A stretch of 64,000 bases of DNA from Truepera radiovictrix DSM 17093 (GCF_000092425.1 NC_014221.1:21001-85000), one strand, 5' to 3'. Shown: positions 8,680 to 16,621, numbered from the stretch's first letter. The notes: a model not told the origin generated them from the sequence alone. Program-made: numbers and translations.

Positions 8680-9069
8680 ATTACCCACAAACTGTCCGCA
8701 ACCGACGTGCCCGACGTCGTCCAACGCATCGTCGACGCCCTCGACGATCGGCGCGCCAAAGACATCGCCGTGCTCGACTTGCGGCGCGCTTCGGAGACGC
8801 TCGACTACTTTATCGTCGCGACCGGTGAGTCGAGCCTGCAGCTGCGCGCCCTCGAGGAGAGCGTACGCGATAAGCTCGAAGCCGTCGGGGTGCGCCCCAA
8901 AGGGGTCGAGGGCCCTTCGACCCGTTGGGTGCTGCTCGACTACGGGTTTGTCGTGGTGCACATCATGAGCCCCGAAGCGCGCGACTTCTACGACCTCGAG
9001 GGCCTGTGGGCTGACGCCGAACGGCTCGAGGTGACGCCGACGCCGCCGGCCGCCACCCCGCCCGCTTAA
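8680..9069 (+). CDS. rsfS: Ribosomal silencing factor RsfS (possible ATT start)
   Basis: RsfS binds L14 and blocks subunit joining in starvation. The core RRAKDIAVLDLRRASETLDYFIVATGES and WVLLDYGFVVVHIM identifies the family. The first conventional start, GTG at 8707, has no ribosome site. A perfect AGGAGG (8666-8671) lies 8 bases before an in-frame ATT at 8680, 4 bases after the LCP stop, so I place the start there (129 residues). From GTG the protein would be 120 residues, also an acceptable length. The C-terminus ends in a Pro/Thr/Ala-rich tail. Confidence 0.88.
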   Translation: MTHKLSATDVPDVVQRIVDALDDRRAKDIAVLDLRRASETLDYFIVATGESSLQLRALEESVRDKLEAVGVRPKGVEGPSTRWVLLDYGFVVVHIMSPEARDFYDLEGLWADAERLEVTPTPPAATPPA

Positions 9070-9074
9070 GGCGC

Positions 9075-9413
9075 GTGCGGCACTGGGCCGAGGAGGTCGC
9101 TAAGGCGCACCTGCAGCGCTTGGGCTACCGCGTCGTGGCCGAGAACTACCGCGTGCGCGGGGCCGAGATCGACCTCATCGCCGAAGCCGAAGGGGTGCTC
9201 GTCATCGTCGAGGTCAAGCAGCGCCGCCGCGACCGCTTCGGCACCCCCGCGGAGCAGCTGACGCCCCAAAAGCTCAGGCGGCTCCAGCAGGCCGCGCTCC
9301 TCTACCTCGCGGAGCGCTACGGCCGCGACGATCTGCCGCTGCGCTTCGACGCCGTACTGGTCTCCGGGAGCCGCGAGCGCTACCGGCTCGAGCACCTGCA
9401 AAGAATTCTCTAG
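9075..9413 (+). CDS. YraN family (UPF0102) endonuclease-like protein
   Basis: A 112-residue protein with the restriction-endonuclease-like fold of UPF0102: GYRVVAENYRVRGAEIDLIA, then VLVIVEVKQRR (E-x-K) and LRFDAVLV. The Asp, Glu and Lys of a PD-(D/E)XK site are present. Its cellular role is not settled. GTG start 5 bases after the rsfS stop, so it is probably cotranscribed. The short first residues (MRHWAEEVAKAHL) fit the family start. Confidence 0.87.
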   Translation: MRHWAEEVAKAHLQRLGYRVVAENYRVRGAEIDLIAEAEGVLVIVEVKQRRRDRFGTPAEQLTPQKLRRLQQAALLYLAERYGRDDLPLRFDAVLVSGSRERYRLEHLQRIL

Positions 9414-9522
9414 CCCTCTTGGACGGTGCCACGTTGGACACCCCACACCGCAACTCCACGCCCCTCCCGCTCGGGCGCCTCCCTGGCCCGGGGTGTCGGC
9501 GTGCGCTCAAGGGGGGGCGTTA

Positions 9523-10134
9523 GTGGGGGCGGTGCGCGTCAAGATCTGCGGCGTCACCCGCACCGAGGACGCGCTCCTCGCCGAAGCCGCGGGGGCGGAC
9601 GCGGTGGGGTTTATCTTCGCCGAACGCTCCAAGCGCCACGTGACCCTCGAAGCGGCCAGGGAGATGAGCGCGGCCTTGGGACCCTTTATCGCTCGCGTCG
9701 GCGTCTTTGTCGACGCCCCCTTCGAGGAGGTCGTGGCGTGCGTCAGGGCGCTTCGCCTCGACGCCGTGCAGCTGCACGGGGGCGAAGACGCCCCCTATGC
9801 GGCGGCGCTACAGCGGCACGTCCGGGTCGTGCGCGCCGTGGGGTTCTCCCCCGAGCTCGACCCCGCGGCGCTGAGCGGCTACCCCGCCGACGCGCTGCTC
9901 CTCGACGGGCTCACCCCCGGCAGCGGGGAGCGCTTCTCGTGGGCGGCGGCGGCGGCCTTTCGGGGGTGGCCGCGCCTCCTCCTCGCCGGCGGGCTCACCC
10001 CCGACAACGTCGCCGCCGGTATCGCGGCGCTCCGCCCCTACGGGGTCGACGTAGCCTCGGGGGTCGAGCTCCGCCCGGGGGTCAAAGACCCCCGCAAAGT
10101 ACAAGATTTTGTACGCGCCGCGAAGTCGCTTTAA
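9523..10134 (+). CDS. trpF: Phosphoribosylanthranilate isomerase
   Basis: TrpF catalyses the third step of tryptophan synthesis from anthranilate. It is a TIM barrel with VKICGVTR (catalytic Cys), DAVGFIFAERSKRHV, VQLHGGED, LLLDG and LLLAGGLTPDNV, ending GVDVASGVELRPGVKDPRKV. The GTG at 9523 follows AAGGGGGGG at good spacing; GTG at 9532 would also keep the first strand. No other trp gene is adjacent. It is followed by the DnaA-box region. Confidence 0.93.
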   Translation: MGAVRVKICGVTRTEDALLAEAAGADAVGFIFAERSKRHVTLEAAREMSAALGPFIARVGVFVDAPFEEVVACVRALRLDAVQLHGGEDAPYAAALQRHVRVVRAVGFSPELDPAALSGYPADALLLDGLTPGSGERFSWAAAAAFRGWPRLLLAGGLTPDNVAAGIAALRPYGVDVASGVELRPGVKDPRKVQDFVRAAKSL

Positions 10135-10516
10135 GCGGGTGGTGCCTCAACGTTATCCACAGCTTCGCCCGGGGTTGTGGATAACGCGCTTTGCGCCGTG
10201 CAGCACCCCACTTTTCTTCGGTGGTCGGGAGAACGCTCGTGCTGGACGCGCTTTTTGCGGTTTTCGTAAAGCGCGGGCTGCCTAGCAGAACTGTCACCCT
10301 TTTGTCAAGGGCGAAACTTATCCACAGCTCGAGCGGGGTTTATCCACAGCGTTTCGCGTACACTAACCTGCGTACCCTGCGCTAACACCCCAACGCCGTG
10401 CCGAGGAGGTTGAGCGACGAAGTCACAGAGGTGCTCGAGGGTCAGGGGGCGGTCGTGGGCTGACCACCCCCTCGTTGGCGCGTGTGAGGGGCACCTCGTG
10501 ACCACGTCGGTTACCT
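10135..10516. promoter_or_regulatory. Intergenic region with four perfect DnaA boxes
   Basis: No convincing gene. Perfect TTATCCACA boxes lie at 10153-10161, 10318-10326 and 10340-10348, with an inverted one at 10176-10184. The first pair forms an 11-bp inverted repeat (CGTTATCCACA / TGTGGATAACG) with 14 bases between. The last two are direct repeats 22 bases apart, about two helical turns. A small hairpin CCCTT/AAGGG lies near 10298-10312, and a -10-like TACACT at 10359-10364 directly after the last box. This may be a DnaA-titration or DnaA-regulated site, or an origin element. Confidence 0.85.
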
Positions 10517-12187
10517 ATGGACGAACTCAAAAGCAGCCTAACGCTAACGGAACGCCGCGAGGGACCCTTTCACGCCCACCGCAAAGCCTGGAAGGCGCTC
10601 GCTGCCCAGCTCGCCGCCGACCGCGCGCGGCTCGCCGCCGGCGGGGGGGAGGGGGCGGTAGCGCGGCAGCACGCCAAGGGCCGCTTAACGGCGCGCGAGC
10701 GCGTCGCGGCGCTTGTCGACCCCGGTACGCCCTTCGACGAGCTGATGACCTTCGCCGGCGACGGGCTCTATCCAGAAGTCGGCGGTGCGCCCTCTGGTGG
10801 CGTGGTCACGGGGATCGGGCGGGTGGCCGGGCGCAACTGGCTGATCATCGCCAACGACGCGACTGTCAAGGCCGGGGCGTTTTTCCCGATCACCGCCAAA
10901 AAGGTCATCCGGGCGCAGACGATCGCGCTCGAAAACCACCTGCCGGTCATCTACCTGGTCGACTCGGCGGGGGTCTATCTGCCCATGCAAGATGAGATCT
11001 TCCCCGACCAGGACGACTTCGGGAGGGTGTTTTACCTCAACGCGCGCCTCAGCGCCGCCGGCGTGCCGCAGCTCGCAGCGATCATGGGCAACTGCGTGGC
11101 GGGCGGGGCCTACCTGCCGGTCATGTGCGACACGCTGGTGATGACGGAGGGGTCGGGGCTCTACCTGGCAGGTCCGGCGCTCGTCAAAGCGGCGATCGGT
11201 CAGAACGTCTCGAGCGAGGAGCTGGGCGGCGGCCGTCTCCACGCCGAGGTCTCCGGCACCGCCGACTACCTCGAGCGGAGCGACGCGGACGCTCTGCAGC
11301 GCCTGCGGACGCTCGCCGGCAGCTACGCCCCCGCCGCTCAAGCCCCGTGGGCTTTGGGGCGCACTGAGAGCCGCGAGCCGAAGCTGCCGGCAGACGACCT
11401 CTATGGCCTGGTGCCGGCCGACGGCGGCACCGCCCCCTACGATGTCCGCGAGGTCATCGGTCGGCTCGTCGACGCCTCGCAGTTTAGCGAGTACCGGGCG
11501 CGCTACGGCCGCACCATCGTCTGCGGCACCGCGCGGCTCGGCGGTTTCTCGGTCGGCATCGTTGCCAACCAGCGCCTGGTGGTGCGCAACAAGGGGCGGC
11601 TCGAGGTCGGCGGGGTGATCTACGCCGAGGCGGCGGACAAGGCCGCCCGGTTTGTCCTCAACTGCAACCAAGCGGGCATTCCCATCCTCTTTTTGCACGA
11701 CGTCACGGGTTTCATGGTGGGGCGGGAGAGCGAAGCCGAGGGGATCATCCGGCGCGGCGCCAAGCTCGTCAACGCGGTCTCCAACAGCGTCGTGCCGCGC
11801 CTCAGCGTGATCTTGGGGGGCTCTTATGGCGCGGGGCACTACGCGATGTGCGGCAAGGCCTACGGCCCCCGCTTTCTCTACGCGTGGCCCTCGGCGCGCT
11901 ACAGCGTGATGGGGGGGCAGCAGGCGGCCAAGACGATCCTGGACATCCAGGTCGCGCAGCTTAAGCGGCGCGGGGTGACGCCCGACGACGCGGCCCTCGC
12001 GGAGCTCTACGAGCGCATCAAGGCCGACTACGACCGCGCGCTCGACATCCGCTACGCCGCCGCGCGGCTCTGGGTCGACGAGGTGATCTTGCCCTTGGAG
12101 ACCCGCGAACGCCTCATCCGCGCGCTCGAGGTCTGCGCGCTTAACCCGCAGCAAGAGGCGCTCAAGCTAGGGGTGTTTCAGGTCTAG
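10517..12187 (+). CDS. Acyl-CoA carboxylase carboxyltransferase beta subunit (methylcrotonyl-CoA type)
   Basis: Biotin-dependent carboxyltransferase of 556 residues that moves CO2 from biotin to an acyl-CoA. GVVTGIGRVAGRNWLIIANDATVKAG, IYLVDSAGVYLP, FPDQDDFGR and MGNCVAGGAYLPVMCD match the methylcrotonyl-CoA carboxylase beta subfamily better than propionyl-CoA carboxylase. The second crotonase-like domain has GFMVGRESEAEGIIRRGAKLV and GGSYGAGHYAMCGKAY. The biotin carboxylase/carrier subunit is not adjacent. The role would be leucine or branched acyl-CoA breakdown. It lies directly after the DnaA-box region. Confidence 0.9.
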   Translation: MDELKSSLTLTERREGPFHAHRKAWKALAAQLAADRARLAAGGGEGAVARQHAKGRLTARERVAALVDPGTPFDELMTFAGDGLYPEVGGAPSGGVVTGIGRVAGRNWLIIANDATVKAGAFFPITAKKVIRAQTIALENHLPVIYLVDSAGVYLPMQDEIFPDQDDFGRVFYLNARLSAAGVPQLAAIMGNCVAGGAYLPVMCDTLVMTEGSGLYLAGPALVKAAIGQNVSSEELGGGRLHAEVSGTADYLERSDADALQRLRTLAGSYAPAAQAPWALGRTESREPKLPADDLYGLVPADGGTAPYDVREVIGRLVDASQFSEYRARYGRTIVCGTARLGGFSVGIVANQRLVVRNKGRLEVGGVIYAEAADKAARFVLNCNQAGIPILFLHDVTGFMVGRESEAEGIIRRGAKLVNAVSNSVVPRLSVILGGSYGAGHYAMCGKAYGPRFLYAWPSARYSVMGGQQAAKTILDIQVAQLKRRGVTPDDAALAELYERIKADYDRALDIRYAAARLWVDEVILPLETRERLIRALEVCALNPQQEALKLGVFQV

Positions 12188-12207
12188 CGCGCCGTGAGTC
12201 TTTGGGT

Positions 12208-12705
12208 CTAGCTGCGCGAACGGCGCTTCGGCGGCCAGTCGCCCAGCATCCGCCGCAAGTCGACGATCTGCCCCGCGTGGTAGGCGGTGTGGTCGGCCGC
12301 GAGCAGAACCTGCCGCAAGGGGGTGTGCTCGGGGTGGTGGGGGAGCGGGGCAACGAGGTCGCACGTCGGGTCGCGAACGAGGGCGACAAAGGCCTCGAGG
12401 TCGCGCGCGTAGCCCTCCAGAGCGGCCTGCCAGGCGCTCTCGGGGAGGTCGCTGCGGTTTTCGGGCCAGTAGCCCCCCGGCCACTCGGGCGAACGCCACG
12501 CGGGGTCGACGGTGTAGTGGAGCAGGTCGTGCTGCGCGATGCGGACGTGCTCGAGGAGCTGCCAGATGGAGTGCAACCCGGGTGGGCGGTGGGTGCGCCA
12601 CTCGGGGGGGAGCCCTTCGAGGGCGCCCAGAAGGCTGACGTGCGCGCCCTCGCCGCGAAGCAGCTTTTCGAGGGTCTGGCGCAGGGTGGTGTCGCGTAGG
12701 TTCAT
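12208..12705 (-). CDS. DinB-superfamily metal-binding protein
   Basis: A 165-residue four-helix-bundle protein of the DinB/YfiT type. The three metal-ligand histidines can be placed: IWQLLEHVRIAQHD (first) and AADHTAYHAGQIVDLRRMLG (last two). Members include bacillithiol/mycothiol S-transferases and damage-induced proteins of unknown role. The ATG at 12705 (MNLRDTTL) is preferred to a GTG 18 bases upstream. It converges on the carboxyltransferase gene. This superfamily is expanded in Deinococcota. Confidence 0.82.
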   Translation of the reverse strand: MNLRDTTLRQTLEKLLRGEGAHVSLLGALEGLPPEWRTHRPPGLHSIWQLLEHVRIAQHDLLHYTVDPAWRSPEWPGGYWPENRSDLPESAWQAALEGYARDLEAFVALVRDPTCDLVAPLPHHPEHTPLRQVLLAADHTAYHAGQIVDLRRMLGDWPPKRRSRS

Positions 12706-12723
12706 CGGATGCCATCCCGCCAC

Positions 12724-13043
12724 GGCCGGCTCTGCGCGCCCGAAGGCGTCGGGCGACCGCTAAGTGGGGTCGTGGCGTGGCTCGCAGACCGGGTGTTCAA
12801 CCTCGCCTCCTGACACCGTTATACCGAGTTTGGGGGGGCGGCTTTCAGCGTAGAGCACACCTTTAGCCACATCCCCCGTCACCTTACGAAAGTAGCGGCA
12901 GGGCGAGGGGGTGAGGCCGCCCCCACCCTCGGGTCGAGGGTGGGGGCGGCGCTCAGCTTGGTGGCGCAGAGCGACCTCAGGAGGTAGCAGGAGGTAGGGT
13001 TGGGGGCTGACCGCGCAGCGTCGCAGCGGTATGCTAAAGCATC
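12724..13043. other. Divergent intergenic region with a 15-bp perfect hairpin
   Basis: No gene seen. It contains GCCGCCCCCACCCTC (12916-12930) pairing perfectly with GAGGGTGGGGGCGGC (12936-12950) across a 5-base loop. It has no T tract on either strand and lies between divergent genes, so it is not an obvious terminator. A direct repeat AGGAGGTAGC/AGGAGGTAGG lies downstream at about 12979-12998. Confidence 0.6.
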
Positions 13044-13157
13044 ATGCTCGTTCGTGCTTTGCCCCGAGGCGCGCGGCCGCGCCGACCCCTGCGGCGTGCG
13101 ACCGATGCGCGTGCCTGTCGCCGCGGGGTCCGTCGCCCCAGGGGAGGAGCGCGTTGA
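13044..13157 (+). CDS. Possible 37-residue Arg-rich leader peptide
   Basis: A short ORF beginning at an ATG 8 bases after a -10-like TATGCT (13030-13035). Its TGA stop (13155-13157) overlaps the TTG start of the VWA gene (13154-13156). Roughly two fifths of residues are Arg. It may be a leaderless, translationally coupled leader. It may equally be a chance open frame in GC-rich DNA. Confidence 0.25.
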   Translation: MLVRALPRGARPRRPLRRATDARACRRGVRRPRGGAR

Positions 13158-14818
13158 GCTTCGCGCAACCGCTCTTTCTGGGGTTGCTCGCGGCGCTGCC
13201 ACTCATCGTGTGGCTCCACTTTTTAAGGGCGCGCCGGCGCACCGAGCGGGTCTCGGCCCTGTTCTTGTGGGTGCAGGCGCGCGAGGCGGCCGCGCAGCGC
13301 CGGCGCCTCTCACCGACGTGGCTGCTCGTCGCGCAGCTGCTTTTCGTGACGCTTTTAGCGCTCGCTCTGGCGCAACCGCAGTTCGGGCGCCCCGCCGTCC
13401 CGCCCCGCATCCTCATCCTCGACGCTTCGGCCAGCATGGCCGCCGAGGAGCCGCAGGGGACGCGCCTCGCGCAGGCGGTAGCGCTCGCCGAGGGGTTGCT
13501 TGGCGGCGCCGGTGAGGTCGCGGTGGTGCGCGCGGGTCTCGCCGCGACCGTGGTGCAACCCCTGACCAGCGACCACGCCGCCGTGCGCGCGGCGCTCTCG
13601 GGGCTCGAGGCCGCCGACGCAAGCGCCGCACTCGGGGAGGCGCTCGAGCTCGCCCGCACGCTCGCCCCCGACGCGGAGCTGCACGTGATCGGCGACCAGG
13701 CCCCGCCCCCCGGATGGCAGGTCTACGTGCACCCCGTCGGGACAGAGGTTCCGAACGTGGGGATCAGCGCGCTCGAAGCGGCGTTTGGTCGGCTCTTCGC
13801 CTCGGTGGTGTCGAATACCCCCTACCCGCAGACGCTCGAACTCGTCTTCGAGCGCGGTGATGAGAGCGTCCGCACCACGGTGCTCGTCCCGGCGCGCGGC
13901 CAGGCCAACGTCTCGGTGCCGGTCGATGACACCGGCGGCGTCTACCGCGCGCGGCTCGAGGGTTTGGGCGAGGACGCGCTCGCGCTCGACAACGAAGCCT
14001 GGATCGGCAGCCGCGAGCTGCGCGCGCTCGTGAGCCCGCCGAGCACCCCCGTGGAGCGCGCCCTCGGGGCGATGCCGGGGGTCGCCGTGCAGAGCCTGCT
14101 CCTGCGCGAGGGGGACAGCTTGCCCGAGGCTGAGCTCACCGTCTGGCTCGGTTTGCCGCCCGACCCGCTCCCCGCGGGCGATGTGATCCTCTTTGCGCCC
14201 CCGCAGGAAGCGCCGACCTACGGGCGCGTCGCCGACTGGGTGCGGAGCGACCCGCTCCTGCGCTTTGTCGACCTCGCCGGGGTGGTGCTGCCCCTGGCGA
14301 GCGCCGAGCAGCTGCGGGCGTGGTCGCCGCTCCCTCTGGCGGAGGCCGAGGTGCTCGCGCAGACGAGCGCGCTCACCCCGGCGCTGCTGCGTTGGCGCGC
14401 GGACGGGCGCACGGTGCTCTTCTTCCCCTTCTACCCGTCGCAGACCGACCTCGTCCGCCGCCCCGCTTTTCCCGTGCTGCTCGCGAACGCGGTCGCCGAG
14501 GGGCGCACCGACGCGCCCCTGCCGCTCGGCACCCCGCTAGGCGGCGGGGCGCGCGCGCTAGCGCCGGGGCTCTTCGAGGTGGGTGAGCGCACCGTGGCGG
14601 CGAGCCTGCTGAGCGCTGCGGAGTCGCGCCTCGAGGTCACCGCACAGCCGCGCGTTCCGCCGGAGGCCGCGCGCCCTGCCGCGTCCCCCCCCCAGGGGCG
14701 CACCGGCGCGCGCTTGCCGTTCTGGCTGCTTGTGGTAGCGGTAGCGCTGCTGCTCGCCGAGTGGCTGCTCTGGTCGCGCGGGCGCGGTTTGGGCTACCGT
14801 CTGCGGCGCGGCGCGTAG
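13154..14818 (+). CDS. BatA-like membrane protein with von Willebrand factor A domain
   Basis: A 554-residue protein of the BatA/aerotolerance type. It has an N-terminal membrane segment (FAQPLFLGLLAALPLIVWLH), then a second around LLVAQLLFVTLLALALAQP. A VWA domain follows with MIDAS start LILDASASMAAEE, and a C-terminal anchor LPFWLLVVAVALLLAEWLLW is present. TTG at 13154 was chosen because GGAGG (13143-13147) lies 6 bases before it and the protein then begins with the BatA_N helix. Such proteins often work with MoxR ATPases, but none is in this window. Function is unproven. Confidence 0.8.
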   Translation: MSFAQPLFLGLLAALPLIVWLHFLRARRRTERVSALFLWVQAREAAAQRRRLSPTWLLVAQLLFVTLLALALAQPQFGRPAVPPRILILDASASMAAEEPQGTRLAQAVALAEGLLGGAGEVAVVRAGLAATVVQPLTSDHAAVRAALSGLEAADASAALGEALELARTLAPDAELHVIGDQAPPPGWQVYVHPVGTEVPNVGISALEAAFGRLFASVVSNTPYPQTLELVFERGDESVRTTVLVPARGQANVSVPVDDTGGVYRARLEGLGEDALALDNEAWIGSRELRALVSPPSTPVERALGAMPGVAVQSLLLREGDSLPEAELTVWLGLPPDPLPAGDVILFAPPQEAPTYGRVADWVRSDPLLRFVDLAGVVLPLASAEQLRAWSPLPLAEAEVLAQTSALTPALLRWRADGRTVLFFPFYPSQTDLVRRPAFPVLLANAVAEGRTDAPLPLGTPLGGGARALAPGLFEVGERTVAASLLSAAESRLEVTAQPRVPPEAARPAASPPQGRTGARLPFWLLVVAVALLLAEWLLWSRGRGLGYRLRRGA

Positions 14819-14869
14819 CGCGGCCTCGGGCGCGCCTCACACGACGCTCGCTTTGGGAAGCGCATCTGC

Positions 14870-14875
14870 TAGGCT
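14870..14875 (+). promoter_or_regulatory. Leaderless -10 box (TAGGCT) of the MIP18-family gene
   Basis: TAGGCT ends 6 bases before the ATG at 14882, which would place transcription start at or next to the start codon. Confidence 0.5.
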
Positions 14876-14881
14876 GAGGCC

Positions 14882-15205
14882 ATGAGCGAACTGCCGAGCA
14901 AAGAGGCGCTCCTCGAGGCGCTCAAGGTCGTCAAAGACCCCGAGATCCCGGTGAACGTCGTCGACCTGGGGCTCATCTACCGCCTCGAGGTCAAAGAGGG
15001 TGGCGAGGTCGACATCGACATGACCCTGACCAGCATGGGCTGCCCCGTTCAGGACATGATCCAAGCGGACGCGGAGCTGGCCTGCGTGCAGGTCGAGGGG
15101 GTTAAAAAGGTCAACGTCGAGTTCGTCTGGTCCCCCCCCTGGTCGCCCGCGAAGATGTCCGAGGACGGCAAAAAGCAGATGCGCATGTTTGGCTTTAACT
15201 TCTAG
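14882..15205 (+). CDS. MIP18/SufT-family iron-sulfur assembly factor
   Basis: A 107-residue protein of the DUF59 (MIP18/PaaD/SufT) family, which helps load Fe-S clusters onto target proteins. Hallmarks are VKDPEIPVNVVDLGLIYRLEV, the central MTLTSMGCPVQDMI with the conserved Cys, and EFVWSPPWSPAKMSEDGKKQM. It stands alone, without suf genes next to it, and appears to be read from a leaderless promoter. Confidence 0.9.
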   Translation: MSELPSKEALLEALKVVKDPEIPVNVVDLGLIYRLEVKEGGEVDIDMTLTSMGCPVQDMIQADAELACVQVEGVKKVNVEFVWSPPWSPAKMSEDGKKQMRMFGFNF

Positions 15206-15239
15206 GAGCTCTAAACGCCGCGCCGCGCGGCGACGAGCG

Positions 15240-15698
15240 CTACGCCCGGTGGTAAGGGTGACCGGCGCGGATCGTCTCGAGGCGGTAGAGCTGCTCTAAC
15301 AGGACGAGCCGCGCGAGCTCGTGCGGGAGCGTCAGCGCGGAGAGGCTCCAGAGCTCCCCAGCGGCCTCCCGCACGAGCTCGCTCAGCCCAGCCGCACCAC
15401 CGATCAGCAGGCTGACCTGGCTGACCCCGCGCGTCTCAAGCGCCGTGACGCGTTCGGCCAAAGCCTCGGACCGCCGCTGCTGAGCGCGTTCGTCGAGCGC
15501 GATGAGGTAGCCCCTAGCCGCCCCCAAGAGCGCCTCCCCCTCCTGCTGTTTGACGCTCTCGAGGTCCTGACCGCGCCCCTCTTTGAGCTCGAGCAGCTCT
15601 AGCGGCGCGTAAGCCTTGAGGCGCGCGGCGTAGTGCGCGCACCCCTCGGCGTAGAAGCCGCGCTTGAGTCGGCCGATGGCGACGACGCGGTACTTCAC
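15240..15698 (-). CDS. rlmH: 23S rRNA (pseudouridine1915-N3)-methyltransferase
   Basis: RlmH methylates pseudouridine 1915 in helix 69 of 23S rRNA, on assembled 70S ribosomes. The SPOUT-fold signature is present: YLIALDERAQQRRSEALAERV, VSLLIGGAAGLS and SLSALTLPHELARLVLLEQLYRLETIRAGHPYHR at the C-terminus. 152 residues, normal length. It starts 18 bases after thyX and is probably cotranscribed with it. Confidence 0.95.
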   Translation of the reverse strand: MKYRVVAIGRLKRGFYAEGCAHYAARLKAYAPLELLELKEGRGQDLESVKQQEGEALLGAARGYLIALDERAQQRRSEALAERVTALETRGVSQVSLLIGGAAGLSELVREAAGELWSLSALTLPHELARLVLLEQLYRLETIRAGHPYHRA

Positions 15699-15716
15699 GG
15701 GGTGCGCGGCGGGTTG

Positions 15717-16586
15717 CTAGGCCAACCTTTGCGCGTCGGCAAAGCCCAGCTTCTCCAGCAGCTCACGCCGACGTGACGCGCGCAAGTCGCTCGTCTCCAG
15801 GGCTGCTTGGAGTGCGCCGCTGTCAATAGCCGCGCGCAAGAGCTCGAGCTCACCCCTGGAGAACGTCTTGGCGCATAGCACGTGCTCTTCAAACGCCGCG
15901 CACGCGACCGGCGCGACCCCTTTGGCAAACGCTAGAAGCGCCTCGGCGTACATGCGGATTTCACGTTGCGCGTGAGGGTCTAAGCGCAGCTTGAGAAAGT
16001 GAAAGAGGTTGTGCAGGTCAATCTGCCAGTAGAACTCGGTGTAGAGTGACAGCGGCAGGTTGATGCGGGCGAGTTCGCGCGCCACGCCCGCCTCCAGCAG
16101 GGCCTCGTAGGTGTCGTAGGCGCGCGCCTGAGAGGCGACGAGCTCCGCTAGGAGCTGCGCGTTGGCCTCCTCGCCGAGCGCCCCCGCCGAGCCCTGCTTG
16201 TTGCTCTCGTCCTGGCCCCTTAGCGCTTCGGGGACGTAGAACTCGTCACGCAGCACGCTGTAGCGCCCGGAGAGCTCGTTCACGCGGGCGGTGCGGTGCC
16301 TAAGCCACTGCCGGGCGACAAAGAGGGGCATCTTGAGGTGAAAGGTCATGACCACCTGTTCGAAGGGGCTGGTGTGACCCTGGCGCATGAGGTAGTCAAT
16401 GAGTTGGGCGTCCTCGCGGGTGCTCTTGGTGCCCGCGCCATAAGAGACGCGCGCGGCTTGCACGATGCGCGCGTCCCCCCCCATGTGGTCCACCAGGCGG
16501 ACGAAGCCCTTGTCGAGCACGCGGTATTCGCGGTCTAAAAGCGGCTCGGTCTGGGGGTCGTCGGCGGCGTGGGGGGGGGGTGTCAT
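15717..16586 (-). CDS. thyX: FAD-dependent thymidylate synthase
   Basis: ThyX makes dTMP from dUMP using methylene-tetrahydrofolate, FAD and NADPH. The motif RHRTARVNELSGRYS (RHRxxxxNExSxR) is intact, preceded by GHTSPFEQVVMTFHLKMP. The C-terminal half has TEFYWQIDLHNLFHFLKLRLDPHAQREIR with substrate-binding His/Arg. It is 289 residues, a little longer than average because of an Ala/Glu-rich insert. Its promoter appears leaderless. Downstream is rlmH. Confidence 0.95.
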   Translation of the reverse strand: MTPPPHAADDPQTEPLLDREYRVLDKGFVRLVDHMGGDARIVQAARVSYGAGTKSTREDAQLIDYLMRQGHTSPFEQVVMTFHLKMPLFVARQWLRHRTARVNELSGRYSVLRDEFYVPEALRGQDESNKQGSAGALGEEANAQLLAELVASQARAYDTYEALLEAGVARELARINLPLSLYTEFYWQIDLHNLFHFLKLRLDPHAQREIRMYAEALLAFAKGVAPVACAAFEEHVLCAKTFSRGELELLRAAIDSGALQAALETSDLRASRRRELLEKLGFADAQRLA

Positions 16587-16592
16587 AAGCGT

Positions 16593-16621
16593 ATCTTATC
16601 AACCCGTCCTCGCGATGTGCA
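16593..16621 (-). promoter_or_regulatory. Leaderless promoter of thyX
   Basis: On the minus strand TGCACA (16621-16616) and TAAGAT (16598-16593) are 17 bases apart, and the ATG follows 6 bases after the -10. Confidence 0.5.

Noticed and set aside
10191-10385. 64-codon plus-strand frame across the DnaA-box region
   Set aside because: No ribosome site, translates through the DnaA boxes, no recognisable sequence.
10685-12154. 489-codon minus-strand frame inside the carboxyltransferase
   Set aside because: Composition is that of an antisense shadow (His/Asp/Val-rich) and the plus-strand protein has clear family motifs.
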